Positions 52,113 to 59,746 of a stretch of DNA of 64,000 nt are shown piece after piece. Source of the DNA: Geobacter sp. DSM 9736. Lineage in GTDB: Bacteria > Desulfobacterota > Desulfuromonadia > Geobacterales > Geobacteraceae. The translations under genes were made by a program, and so were the position numbers. The DNA lies in contig NZ_LT896716.1 of NCBI RefSeq assembly GCF_900187405.1, positions 2,726,743 to 2,790,742 on the forward strand. Reading direction: 5' to 3'. The notes under the pieces were generated by a model that worked only from the letters and a program-made list of their open reading frames with translations, was not told the origin of the DNA and did not search any database. Every line of letters starts with the position of its first letter. Position 1 is the first letter of the stretch.

Positions 52113-53909
52113 TCAGTCTCCGTATCCGCGGATCGCCTCCAGGAATTGCGCCCCGTACTTCCCGAGTTTGTGCTGCCCGACGCCGCTGATCTTCAGCAGC
52201 TCCTCCGCCGAACGGGGGCGATGTGCCGCCATCTCCACGAGAGTCGCATCGCCGAAGACCACGAAGGGGGGGACCTGCTGCTCATCCGCCAACTGTTTCC
52301 GCAGGACGCGCAGGGCCTGGAAAAGCCCCTCGTCGTACTCCAGCTTCCCTCGCCCCTTTTTCGGCTCCTTCTTCGCCGCAACCGTCTTCACACGGGGCCT
52401 GGCGAGGACGAGCTGCTCCTCCCCCCGCAAAAGGGGCTTCGCCGAAGAGGAGAGCCGCAGGATGGAATAGTTGGCCATGTCCTGCTCCAGGTAACCGAGG
52501 TGTATCAACTGACGGAAGAGGCTGCCCCACTGATCGGTGGAAATCTCCTTCCCGATCCCGTAGGTGCTCAGCCGGTCGTGCCCCAGCTGAAGGAGGCGCT
52601 GCGTTCGCGCGCCACGCAGCACGTCGATGACGTGCCCCATTCCGAACCGCTGTCCGACCCGGTATACGCACGAGAGCGCCATCCGTGCCTGCTCGGTGGC
52701 ATCGTAACGCTCGGGAGGGGAGAGGCAGATGTCGCAGTTGCCGCAATCCTCGTCGAGTTGCTGCCCGAAATAGCCGAGGAGCACCCGCCGGCGGCAGGTG
52801 AGCGCTTCCCCGAACCCGACCATGGCGTTCAGCTTGTGGAGCTCGATCCTCATCTGATCAGGGTTGTTTCCCGCCTCGATTATACCACGGGCCACCGCCA
52901 CGTCCCCGTACCCAAAGAGGAGTAGCGCCTCCGCGGGGAGCCCGTCTCGGCCTGCCCTGCCCGTCTCCTGATAATAGCTCTCTATGTTCTTCGGCATGTC
53001 GTAATGGACGACGAACCGGACGTTGGGCTTGTCGATCCCCATGCCGAAGGCAACCGTCGCCACCACCACCTGGATGTCGTCCCGCAGGAAAGCCTCCTGC
53101 ACCCGCTGCCGCTCACTGTCGGCCAGCCCCGCATGATAGGCGGCGGCTGAGACCCCCGCTTCCTTGAGGCGCTGGGCGACCTCCTCAACCCTTTTGCGGC
53201 TGAGGGCGTAGACGATTCCCGCCTCCCCCGAGTGGAGCGCAAGAAATTCGGCGAGCTGCTCGGCCGGTTTCCGCTTCTCGCCCACCAGGTACCTGATATT
53301 GGGGCGGTCGAATCCTGTAACGAGACAGCAGGCTTCGGAGAGGCCGAGGCGGCGGATGATGTCGGAGCGGGTCTGGGGATCGGCGGTGGCTGTGAGGGCG
53401 ATCACCGGCACCTGAGGAAAGAGACGGCGCAGCCGCCCGAGCTGAACGTACTCTGGGCGGAAATCATGCCCCCACTGGGAGATGCAGTGGGCTTCATCGA
53501 TGGCAAAGAGGGAGATGGGGATGCCGGAGAGCCGCTCCAGGAAAGCTTCGCTCATCAGCCGCTCCGGGGCCACGTAAAGAAGGTCGAGTGCTCCTTCGTG
53601 GAGCTGCGCCAGTGTCTGCCGCGCCTGCTTTTCGGTCAGGGTGGAGTTGTAAAAGGCAGCGTTCACGCCGTTGGCAACGAGGGCATCCACCTGGTCCTTC
53701 ATGAGAGAGATCAGGGGGGAGACGACGATCCCCACGCCGGGGCGGTGGAGGGCCGGGATCTGGTAGCAGAGGGACTTTCCCCCTCCTGTGGGCATCACGA
53801 CGAAGATGTCGTTCCCGCCGACGAGGGAGTCGATGATCTCCCGCTGATGGGGGCGGAACGAGGTATAGCCGAAGACGATGCGGAGTATATCGGAGGGGGA
53901 GTTGGACAT
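52113..53909 (-). CDS. recQ: RecQ-family ATP-dependent DNA helicase
   Basis: A 598-residue RecQ. The order is helicase core with Walker A MPTGGGKSLCYQ, DEAH box AIDEAHCISQWGHDFRPEY and motif VI YYQETGRAGRDGLP; the RQC zinc site (CRRRVLLGYFGQ, CGNCDICL); and a C-terminal HRDC domain (MAAHRPRSAEELLKISGVG). It unwinds DNA 3' to 5' in recombination repair. The start is at ATG 53909 with AAAGG; the frame is open further upstream through the repeat element, which is not coding. Confidence 0.96.
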   Translation of the reverse strand: MSNSPSDILRIVFGYTSFRPHQREIIDSLVGGNDIFVVMPTGGGKSLCYQIPALHRPGVGIVVSPLISLMKDQVDALVANGVNAAFYNSTLTEKQARQTLAQLHEGALDLLYVAPERLMSEAFLERLSGIPISLFAIDEAHCISQWGHDFRPEYVQLGRLRRLFPQVPVIALTATADPQTRSDIIRRLGLSEACCLVTGFDRPNIRYLVGEKRKPAEQLAEFLALHSGEAGIVYALSRKRVEEVAQRLKEAGVSAAAYHAGLADSERQRVQEAFLRDDIQVVVATVAFGMGIDKPNVRFVVHYDMPKNIESYYQETGRAGRDGLPAEALLLFGYGDVAVARGIIEAGNNPDQMRIELHKLNAMVGFGEALTCRRRVLLGYFGQQLDEDCGNCDICLSPPERYDATEQARMALSCVYRVGQRFGMGHVIDVLRGARTQRLLQLGHDRLSTYGIGKEISTDQWGSLFRQLIHLGYLEQDMANYSILRLSSSAKPLLRGEEQLVLARPRVKTVAAKKEPKKGRGKLEYDEGLFQALRVLRKQLADEQQVPPFVVFGDATLVEMAAHRPRSAEELLKISGVGQHKLGKYGAQFLEAIRGYGD

Positions 53910-53921
53910 CAGTACCTTTAA

Positions 53922-54044
53922 CAGGTCGCTGAAAAACAGCCATCTCGCCACTGTCCTCGAAAGCCACCTTGTGCGGCGTAGCGCTGCTACGCCTCCGCGG
54001 GGCTTCCTCCGGGTGCGGCGATCTGGCCGTTTTTGAGCAACCTG
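53922..54044. repeat. MITE-like palindromic element in the recQ leader
   Basis: A 123-bp element with imperfect inverted ends (CAGGTCGCTGAAAAACAGCC and, inverted, CAGGTTGCTCAAAAACGGCC) and the central palindrome GCGTAG-CGCTG-CTACGC (53974-53990). It ends 12 bp before the recQ start codon and would form a large hairpin in the recQ mRNA leader. Confidence 0.7.
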
Positions 54045-54126
54045 AGTTTTCAACAACCTTGAAAAAGGCCGTGCTTACGCCGATTCCGCAAAGCAGATCG
54101 GCCCCGCAGTAGTTTTTTGCTGGCTG

Positions 54127-55026
54127 TCAGAGCTCACGCACGACGCGGAAGCCCAGATACACATACTGCCCGTCCGGCGCGCCTCGCCCGCGGGCGGAGT
54201 TTCTCACGTAGCGGGGCTTGCTGCCGAAGGAACCGCCTCGCTGCACCCGACGCTCGTCACCCTTTACGACCCAGGCGCTGCCGTCAGCAGGCGCGCCGTC
54301 GTAGCTTTCGTGCCAGCTGTCCTGGCACCACTCCCAGACGTTGCCTGAGGTGTCGAAGAGGCCGAAGGGATTGGGGGAGAAAGAGCCTGCCGGGGCAGTC
54401 TTCCGGTTATCCCACTTGCTGCCGCACCCCTTGCAGCTCGCCCGGTTCTCCCCGACACTGAACCCCCACCAGTAACGTTCAGCGGTGCCGCCGCGAGCGG
54501 CGTATTCCCACTCCGATTCACTGGGAAGACGGTATTTTTTGCCGGTACGGGCAGAAAGCCACTGGGTGTAGGCAACCGCGTCGAACCAGGTTACATTCAT
54601 GACCGGTCGGTTGTCGCGCCCCCACGAGCTAAACGGGACGTAGTGCCTCCCGTCCTTCGGCTTTTCCCTTCCCGTCGCCTCGCAAAACCTGTCGTACTCG
54701 GCGAAGGTCACCTCGAAACGGCCGATAGCGAAAGGACGCGGTATGATCACCTCGTGGACAGGCTTCTCGTCACTATCTCCCCCTCCCTCTACTGCACCCA
54801 TACGGAAACGTCCTGCCGGGACCACCACCATTTCCGGAGCAAGGCTGCCATCATCGAGCCGGTCGCGGAAGACTGTCCCGGAAGCCGGGACGGCGAGTTG
54901 GGACCTCGCAGTGGAATGTGCAGGACGTGTAGCTGTCTTACCCGCCGCCGCCGGAACGAAGGCAAACAACCACGGCGTCAGAAGCGCTACGGTAAACAGT
55001 GCAGATGTGAACGACGACGCATGCAC
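54127..55026 (-). CDS. Exported SUMF1/FGE-fold protein lacking FGE cysteines
   Basis: A 299-residue protein with a signal peptide and the formylglycine-generating-enzyme fold: GRFRMGAVEGGGDSDEKPVH, WFDAVAYTQWLSARTG, SGNVWEWCQDSW and RGGSF. In true FGE a Cys pair sits after RGGS in the C-terminal segment; here that stretch reads GSKPRYVRNSARGRG without cysteine, so sulfatase activation is unlikely. It may be a binding or structural member. The start is GTG at 55026 after GGAGGGAG. The gene stops upstream of the recQ leader. Confidence 0.85.
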   Translation of the reverse strand: MHASSFTSALFTVALLTPWLFAFVPAAAGKTATRPAHSTARSQLAVPASGTVFRDRLDDGSLAPEMVVVPAGRFRMGAVEGGGDSDEKPVHEVIIPRPFAIGRFEVTFAEYDRFCEATGREKPKDGRHYVPFSSWGRDNRPVMNVTWFDAVAYTQWLSARTGKKYRLPSESEWEYAARGGTAERYWWGFSVGENRASCKGCGSKWDNRKTAPAGSFSPNPFGLFDTSGNVWEWCQDSWHESYDGAPADGSAWVVKGDERRVQRGGSFGSKPRYVRNSARGRGAPDGQYVYLGFRVVREL

Positions 55027-55102
55027 GACATCTCCCTCCGGAGTCGGCTACTATAGCAGGTTTGGGTGAGGGGCTGGCAATGAAATCTGATCCGTGAACA
55101 TG

Positions 55103-55134
55103 AAAAAAAAGGAGGCCGGTAATCCGGTCTCCTT
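55103..55134 (-). terminator. Terminator of the probable 6S RNA gene
   Basis: An 11-bp stem AAGGAGACCGG / CCGGCCTCCTT (one G-T pair) with loop ATTA is followed on the minus strand by eight Ts (55110-55103). Confidence 0.85.
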
Positions 55135-55137
55135 TAT

Positions 55138-55322
55138 ATAAGCTCTCCACTTTGCCGTTGGTCTAGGGACCTCACAGCGAGTAACTGTAAAGGTGGGCCA
55201 CTTATGTGTCGCTTCAGGCAATTCCCGCAGAGGGGCAGCACACCACGACCTGAAAAGTTCCCGTTCGATTAACATTCCGCAGGGGTTTTACAACCTCACG
55301 CACAGAGCAGAGAGAAAACAGT
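55138..55322 (-). ncRNA. ssrS: Probable 6S RNA
   Basis: About 185 nt of non-coding sequence with its own promoter and terminator. The ends pair: CTCTCTGCTCTG near 55313 with CAAAGTGGAGAG near 55143 gives a closing stem of about 12 bp with wobbles and one mismatch. A central open region has small hairpins (GGTT-GTAA-AACC, ACAG...CTGT, GGTC-CCTA-GACC). The apical part is closed by TTCAGG / CCTGAA. This is the 6S layout, which binds sigma70 RNA polymerase. No covariance search was possible; another structured RNA remains possible. Confidence 0.6.
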
Positions 55323-55330
55323 GATTGCAG

Positions 55331-55357
55331 TGTATACATCATCCCGGGAGAAATCAA
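55331..55357 (-). promoter_or_regulatory. Promoter of the probable 6S RNA
   Basis: On the minus strand TTGATT (55357-55352) and TATACA (55336-55331) are 15 bp apart, which is short; transcription would begin near 55324, at the foot of the closing stem. TCCCGGG / CCCGGGA inverted arms (55343-55349, 55381-55387) overlap the spacer. Confidence 0.5.
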
Positions 55358-55432
55358 GCGTAGTTTTCCACTTTTCTTACCCCCGGGAAAATGCGTTACA
55401 CCTTGGTATATGCGTCATTGCAGCCTTAACCG

Positions 55433-56017
55433 CTACATATGCTTCTGCTTCTTCTCGGCCCCCTTCTGTCCTTCCTTCTCCACCTTTTCCACGTCTACGC
55501 CGAGCTTGGAGGCAATCCCCTTCGCCTGCTCCAGGTGCTGTTCGAGGATCGGCTGAGTCTTGCCAGCCCATGCCTTCAGGTCCGGGTCTTTCGCCTCCTG
55601 GGCCGCCTTTTTGAATGCAGCCACGTCTTTGGTGTGATCCTTCACCATCATACGCATGTAGGCTTTGTCGAAATCCGCTCCCGAAAGTTTTGAAACCTTG
55701 TCGATCATCGACTTGTGATGACGGGCCATTTTCTCCGGCAATGTAATGTTTTTCTGCTGCGCGAGGCTTTTCAGTTCCTCGTTAGCCTTGCCGTGATCGG
55801 TCACCATCCGTGCTCCGAAATCCTTCACCTCCTGGGACTGCCCCTTTTTCTGCGCCAGTTCGCCTCCCTTAACCTCCATCAGACCTCCGCTCGCCGCCTC
55901 CATGACAAACTTCTTGTCCTTACCGGAGATGCCTTTATCCGCCGCGAACGCGAATGTTGCGACACTTCCGAGAGCAAACAGACTGAGAACCACCATGAGC
56001 GATAGTCGAAGTTTCAT
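55433..56017 (-). CDS. DUF4142 exported protein
   Basis: The ATG at 56017 follows a perfect AAAGGAGG; the product is 194 residues with a signal peptide (LSLMVVLSLFALGSVATFAFA). The DUF4142 core is helical and ferritin-like: FVMEAASGGLMEVKGGELAQ, KDFGARMVTDHGKANEEL, YMRMMVKDHTKDVAAFKKA. The C-terminus is Lys/Glu-rich. Function is unknown; many are stress-induced periplasmic proteins. Confidence 0.9.
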   Translation of the reverse strand: MKLRLSLMVVLSLFALGSVATFAFAADKGISGKDKKFVMEAASGGLMEVKGGELAQKKGQSQEVKDFGARMVTDHGKANEELKSLAQQKNITLPEKMARHHKSMIDKVSKLSGADFDKAYMRMMVKDHTKDVAAFKKAAQEAKDPDLKAWAGKTQPILEQHLEQAKGIASKLGVDVEKVEKEGQKGAEKKQKHM

Positions 56018-56161
56018 TGATGCCTCCTTTTCTCTGTTTTGAGTCGAGCACATTGGGCGACTTTCATTTAACTTAAAAGGTAGCTCTCCCCGTGCCGATG
56101 TCAATTCATCCCCCTTCACTCGCATGCTTTCCAGGATGGATTGGCACCGCTCAGTAATTTG

Positions 56162-56851
56162 TTACGGGAGAGCTTCGCAACCGGCAATCCTTATAACGGC
56201 CTCAGGCCTCTTCGCAGGATCGAGCCACTGCAGCATCCGCACCATATCGGCTTCGGCTGTGGCCACACAACCGGCAGTGGCAGTATCCGGATCCCGCCAG
56301 ATGTGGAAGAAGATGGCACTTCCCGCTCCCGGAACTATCGTTTTCGTGTTGTACTCGACAACGGCTCCGTACCTGTAGAGGTGGTCGCTGCGTCTCATGA
56401 TCTCGTGGGAGACCCCTTCGCCTTCGCTCCTGGATACGAGCGTGTTGTAAAGAGGGGACTTGGGGTCGTCGATCCAGATCATGTCCGGGGTGAGGACGAT
56501 GTAGGGCAGTTTCGTCTCCAGGAACTCATAGCCGAATCCGCGTTCGAGAGGAAAGACACCCGAAGGGGTTCTACCGTCACCCTCAAGTTTTTCTCCCGGA
56601 GGCGCAAGCCCGTTTCTCCCCGCCACACCGTCCATAGAGGCTCCGGCCTGTTTCCATCCCTTTTCGGTCTTCTCGAAAAGCCGAACGGTAACGTCCTTGG
56701 CAGAGGGGGCAGCCTTCGGCGTCACAACTACCGCCTGCCTCGTCTCCTGGGACAGACCGCCGAGACATGAAGATGAAGCGGCCTCGCGAACATTGTGGGC
56801 GCAACCGGAAATTACCACCAGCGCAACAAATAAGAAAAAGTGCCCTCTCAT
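56162..56851 (-). CDS. L,D-transpeptidase family lipoprotein
   Basis: A 229-residue protein with lipobox VISGC and a YkuD-type catalytic region: H183 in FFHIWR and C195 in TATAGCVAT, with DGRTPSGVFPLERGFG earlier. It could cross-link peptidoglycan or attach proteins to it from the periplasm. Its start overlaps the symporter stop by 4 bp (ATGA). Confidence 0.86.
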   Translation of the reverse strand: MRGHFFLFVALVVISGCAHNVREAASSSCLGGLSQETRQAVVVTPKAAPSAKDVTVRLFEKTEKGWKQAGASMDGVAGRNGLAPPGEKLEGDGRTPSGVFPLERGFGYEFLETKLPYIVLTPDMIWIDDPKSPLYNTLVSRSEGEGVSHEIMRRSDHLYRYGAVVEYNTKTIVPGAGSAIFFHIWRDPDTATAGCVATAEADMVRMLQWLDPAKRPEAVIRIAGCEALP

Positions 56852-58077
56852 GACTCTTCTCCTTTAGATCCTAACCGCCAAACATTGCCCGTTGTCAGCC
56901 TCGTTACGAGCATGGCGGCCACATTGTCACCGGTGGCGTTAAGCAGCGTCGCCACCGGGTCTATGATAACGCTTATCGCCGCCAGAAGCGGCAGCGTTTC
57001 CGGTGGAAACCCGAAGACCGAGAGGATGAGCATCTCCCCCATCATACCGCCGCTCGGAATGGCTCCTACCACGACCCCTACCAGTATGGAGACGCCGATG
57101 ACTACGATCATACGTTCGAAGGTGAGCGCCTGCCCGAACAGGCTCATGGCGAATAGCACCTTGAGAACCCCGCCTATGACCGACCCGTCCTTGTGTAGAG
57201 CAGCCCCGACCGGAACGACCACGTTCGAAACGTCCTGAGGCACACCCATCTTCGGCGCCGCCTCCAGGTTCACTGGCATGGTTGCCATGCTGGAGCAGGT
57301 GCCGAGGGAGGTAAGGGAAGGATTGAGCATGTGGGCCCAGAAGCGCCGGACGGCGGCGAACCGCCCCGCGGCAAAGGCGTAGAGGGAGAACCCCCCGATA
57401 AAATAGAGGGCCGAAAATGTGTAGTAGACGACGAACACCTTGAAATAGGCGGAGGCAAGGGCGTCACCGGTATCGACCACGGTAGCCGCGAACCAGGCGA
57501 GAAGCCCCACCGGAGCTACGTACATCACATAATCTATCAGCCGGGTGAAGACCTGGGCACCGCTGGCAAGGAAACCGGCGAAGGGGACACCTGCCTCCTT
57601 CCGGGAAAGAGTCGCGAGTCCCACCCCGACAGAGAAGACGATGAGGGGCAGCATCGACTTGCGTGAGATCAGCTCCGGGAAATCGGATGCGGTAAACGCC
57701 TTTACAACCTGCGCCAGGAACGATGGAATCTCCTGCGCCGGCGGATGCTCCAGGTGAATTCCGGCACCCGGAGTGGGATGCACGAGGAGCATGAAGCCGA
57801 GAGAAGTAACCGCTGCAACTACACTGGTGGAGAGGAATACCAGGAGCATGTTCCATGATACCCTTGAAAGGCGATGTGTAGATGCGCTGGAAGCTATGCT
57901 GGAAGAAACGGTGAAGAACACCAGCGGCACGATGATCATGAAAAGAAGGTTGAGGAAGAGGTCGCCAAGCGGACGTATGGCACGGGCAGTCTCCGGGAAG
58001 TAGCTTCCAAGAAGCAGCCCGGTGACGATGGAAAGGATCAGGAGCAGAGAGAATCCGTATGTTTTAAGCAGCTTCAT
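56848..58077 (-). CDS. Dicarboxylate/amino acid:cation symporter (DAACS)
   Basis: A 409-residue transporter with family motifs: PLGDLFLNLLFMIIVPLVFFTV, the serine-rich SSSIASSAS, the hairpin GTCSSMATMPVNLEAA and DPVATLLNATGDN near the C-terminus that binds substrate and cation. Probable substrates are C4-dicarboxylates or glutamate. It is upstream of and overlaps the L,D-transpeptidase gene; a functional link is not obvious. Confidence 0.92.
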   Translation of the reverse strand: MKLLKTYGFSLLLILSIVTGLLLGSYFPETARAIRPLGDLFLNLLFMIIVPLVFFTVSSSIASSASTHRLSRVSWNMLLVFLSTSVVAAVTSLGFMLLVHPTPGAGIHLEHPPAQEIPSFLAQVVKAFTASDFPELISRKSMLPLIVFSVGVGLATLSRKEAGVPFAGFLASGAQVFTRLIDYVMYVAPVGLLAWFAATVVDTGDALASAYFKVFVVYYTFSALYFIGGFSLYAFAAGRFAAVRRFWAHMLNPSLTSLGTCSSMATMPVNLEAAPKMGVPQDVSNVVVPVGAALHKDGSVIGGVLKVLFAMSLFGQALTFERMIVVIGVSILVGVVVGAIPSGGMMGEMLILSVFGFPPETLPLLAAISVIIDPVATLLNATGDNVAAMLVTRLTTGNVWRLGSKGEES

Positions 58078-58257
58078 GATTTGACCTTCCCCCGCTACAC
58101 TGCAAGTTATTTCTTACGATACATTGCACACCATAGCTCCGGTTTCCACTTTGCTGATCGCCTTGACTTAGTCAGGCAACCTCCCCTCGCCACCCGACAA
58201 GCGTCATGAAAAAGGATGTCAACATCTTCGTTAGCCCTTTGAACTTGAGGCTCAAGC

Positions 58258-58285
58258 TTGCTTTTGCATGGTTAAGGACTATACT
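58258..58285 (+). promoter_or_regulatory. Promoter candidate for the Gly/Thr-repeat protein
   Basis: TTGCTT (58258-58263), 16-bp spacer, TATACT (58280-58285). A 6-bp inverted repeat CTTGAG-G-CTCAAG (58244-58256) lies just upstream and may be an operator. Confidence 0.5.
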
Positions 58286-58371
58286 GGAATCAGGGGAGAG
58301 AAGGAGTTCTTTTGCTCTTTTGCGCTCAAAATCAGCAAAGGTTCAGCCATGAACGATAGAGGAGAATAGCC

Positions 58372-59070
58372 ATGAGATCTGTGAAAAGGGTCATCTTTAC
58401 GGCAGTAGCTCTCGTTGCGCTATCAGGTTGGGCTTACAGTGGCAGCAGCGGAAGCCTCGGCGGCACTTCCGGAACTACGGGTTCAAGCTCCGGCAGCATG
58501 GGAACAGGTAGCGGAACGGGTGGCACCACCGGCGGAACAGGAGCCGACATCGGTACCGGAACAGGCGGGTCAACCGGGTCCGGCACATGGTCCGACACTG
58601 ATACAGGCACAGGAACCGGCGGGACATCCGGTACGGGCACCGATATGGGTACCGGTACGGGAAGCGGAACAGATACAGACACCGGCGTTACAACCGGCAC
58701 CGGCAGTGACACGGGCACAGGCACCGGCGGCACGACAGGTTCCGGTATCGACTCCGGAACAGACACAGGGACCGGTACGGGCAGTGATGTGGGAACCGGG
58801 ACAGGCGGCACGACAGGTTCCAGCCCTCCGGACGACATGGACACGGGTCCGGGACTGACCCCGGGAACGGACATCGAAACAGACAGGAACGGTAGCGATG
58901 ATGTCGGTACGGGCACAGGGGGAACTACAGGGAGCGGAACTGGAATGGATATCGGAACCGGCGGAACAACCGGATCCGGCACCGGCGGAGCTACGGGAAC
59001 AGATCCGGGTAGCGACGTCAACGGCACCGGCAGCACGTCGGGCACAGGCACAAGCAGCGGAACACGTTAA
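58372..59070 (+). CDS. Secreted low-complexity Gly/Thr/Ser/Asp repeat protein
   Basis: A 232-residue protein with a signal peptide ([17 protein letters not shown]). The mature part is built almost wholly of short variants of [11 protein letters not shown] and GTDTDTGTG; it has no cysteine and few charged residues apart from Asp. No fold is expected; it may be an extracellular matrix, adhesin-like or calcium-binding flexible protein. GAGGAGA precedes the ATG. The DNA is likewise internally repetitive, so repeat-number change is possible. Family is unknown. Confidence 0.8.
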   Translation: MRSVKRVIFTAVALVALSGWAYSGSSGSLGGTSGTTGSSSGSMGTGSGTGGTTGGTGADIGTGTGGSTGSGTWSDTDTGTGTGGTSGTGTDMGTGTGSGTDTDTGVTTGTGSDTGTGTGGTTGSGIDSGTDTGTGTGSDVGTGTGGTTGSSPPDDMDTGPGLTPGTDIETDRNGSDDVGTGTGGTTGSGTGMDIGTGGTTGSGTGGATGTDPGSDVNGTGSTSGTGTSSGTR

Positions 59071-59085
59071 ACCCGTTACTGACCT

Positions 59086-59117
59086 GCGGCAATGGGAATT
59101 ACCATTGCCGCTTTTTT
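59086..59117 (+). terminator. Rho-independent terminator of the repeat-protein gene
   Basis: Ten-bp perfect stem GCGGCAATGG / CCATTGCCGC, 6-nt loop, then TTTTTT. Confidence 0.92.
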
Positions 59118-59177
59118 GTCTTCCTGCCCGCCGCGCCAGAGATGCCAGCGGACGGAACCTCATTCGCGGAGCAGACG

Positions 59178-59648
59178 ATGAAGCCTACGGAAAGGGAAAA
59201 GGCGAGAAAACGCCTCGACAGGCTGGCTTGGCTCACAGACAATTCCATTCCCCTACCGGGGCTCGATGCCAGAATCGGATTCGAACCCGTGATCGGCCTA
59301 ATCCCCTGGTTCGGTGACGCCTTAGGGGCTATCCTCTCAGGTTACATCATTTCCGAAGCAGCCCGCCTCGGAGCGCCTAAGTCGGTCCTACTCAAGATGA
59401 CCTTTAATGTTGCTGTCGATACACTGGTAGGTGCGCTCCCCGGACTCGGAGATCTCTTCGATTTCGTGTGGAAAGCCAATCAGCGCAATGTCCGTCTTCT
59501 TGAGAGGTACATCGAGAGGCCACGAAAGACGGTCGTCGCCAGCCGTCTATTCATGGCTTTTATCATTCTGCTCCTGGTGGCGTTAGTGGTGCTTACGGCA
59601 CTGGCGGGGTTCTGGCTCGTGCAGGCACTCTGGCGGGCAGTTACCTGA
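59178..59648 (+). CDS. DUF4112 membrane protein
   Basis: With the ATG at 59178 (GGAG six bases upstream) the product has 156 residues. The DUF4112 core is LDNSIPLPG-like DNSIPLPGLDARIGFEPVIG followed by GLIPWFGDALGAILSGYII and GALPGLGDLFDFVWKANQRN; a strong C-terminal helix (LFMAFIILLLVALVVLTALAG) anchors it. Function is unknown. An in-frame ATG at 59142 is less well placed. Confidence 0.88.
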   Translation: MKPTEREKARKRLDRLAWLTDNSIPLPGLDARIGFEPVIGLIPWFGDALGAILSGYIISEAARLGAPKSVLLKMTFNVAVDTLVGALPGLGDLFDFVWKANQRNVRLLERYIERPRKTVVASRLFMAFIILLLVALVVLTALAGFWLVQALWRAVT

Positions 59649-59655
59649 AAGCCCG

Positions 59656-59690
59656 TCACTGAATAATCCACCCGCAGGCGGTGTCAGTGA
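59656..59690. terminator. Inverted repeat between convergent genes
   Basis: TCACTGA / TCAGTGA arms (59656-59662, 59684-59690) enclose a GC-rich inner stem (CACC...GGTG). It lies between convergent DUF4112 and PBP genes and may end both transcripts, though no T-run follows. Confidence 0.4.
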
Positions 59691-59746
59691 TGAAAAAGCA
59701 GCTCTGCAAAACACCCCAGCTTACCCGGACGGCCCGCTGAAGTGCC

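Noticed and set aside
55051..55275. 74-codon minus-strand frame upstream of the SUMF1-fold gene
   Set aside because: It reads through a strong terminator and coincides with the structured RNA.
58440..59060. CRISPR-like repetition
   Set aside because: The repeats are irregular in length, coding and without spacers; they encode the Gly/Thr protein.
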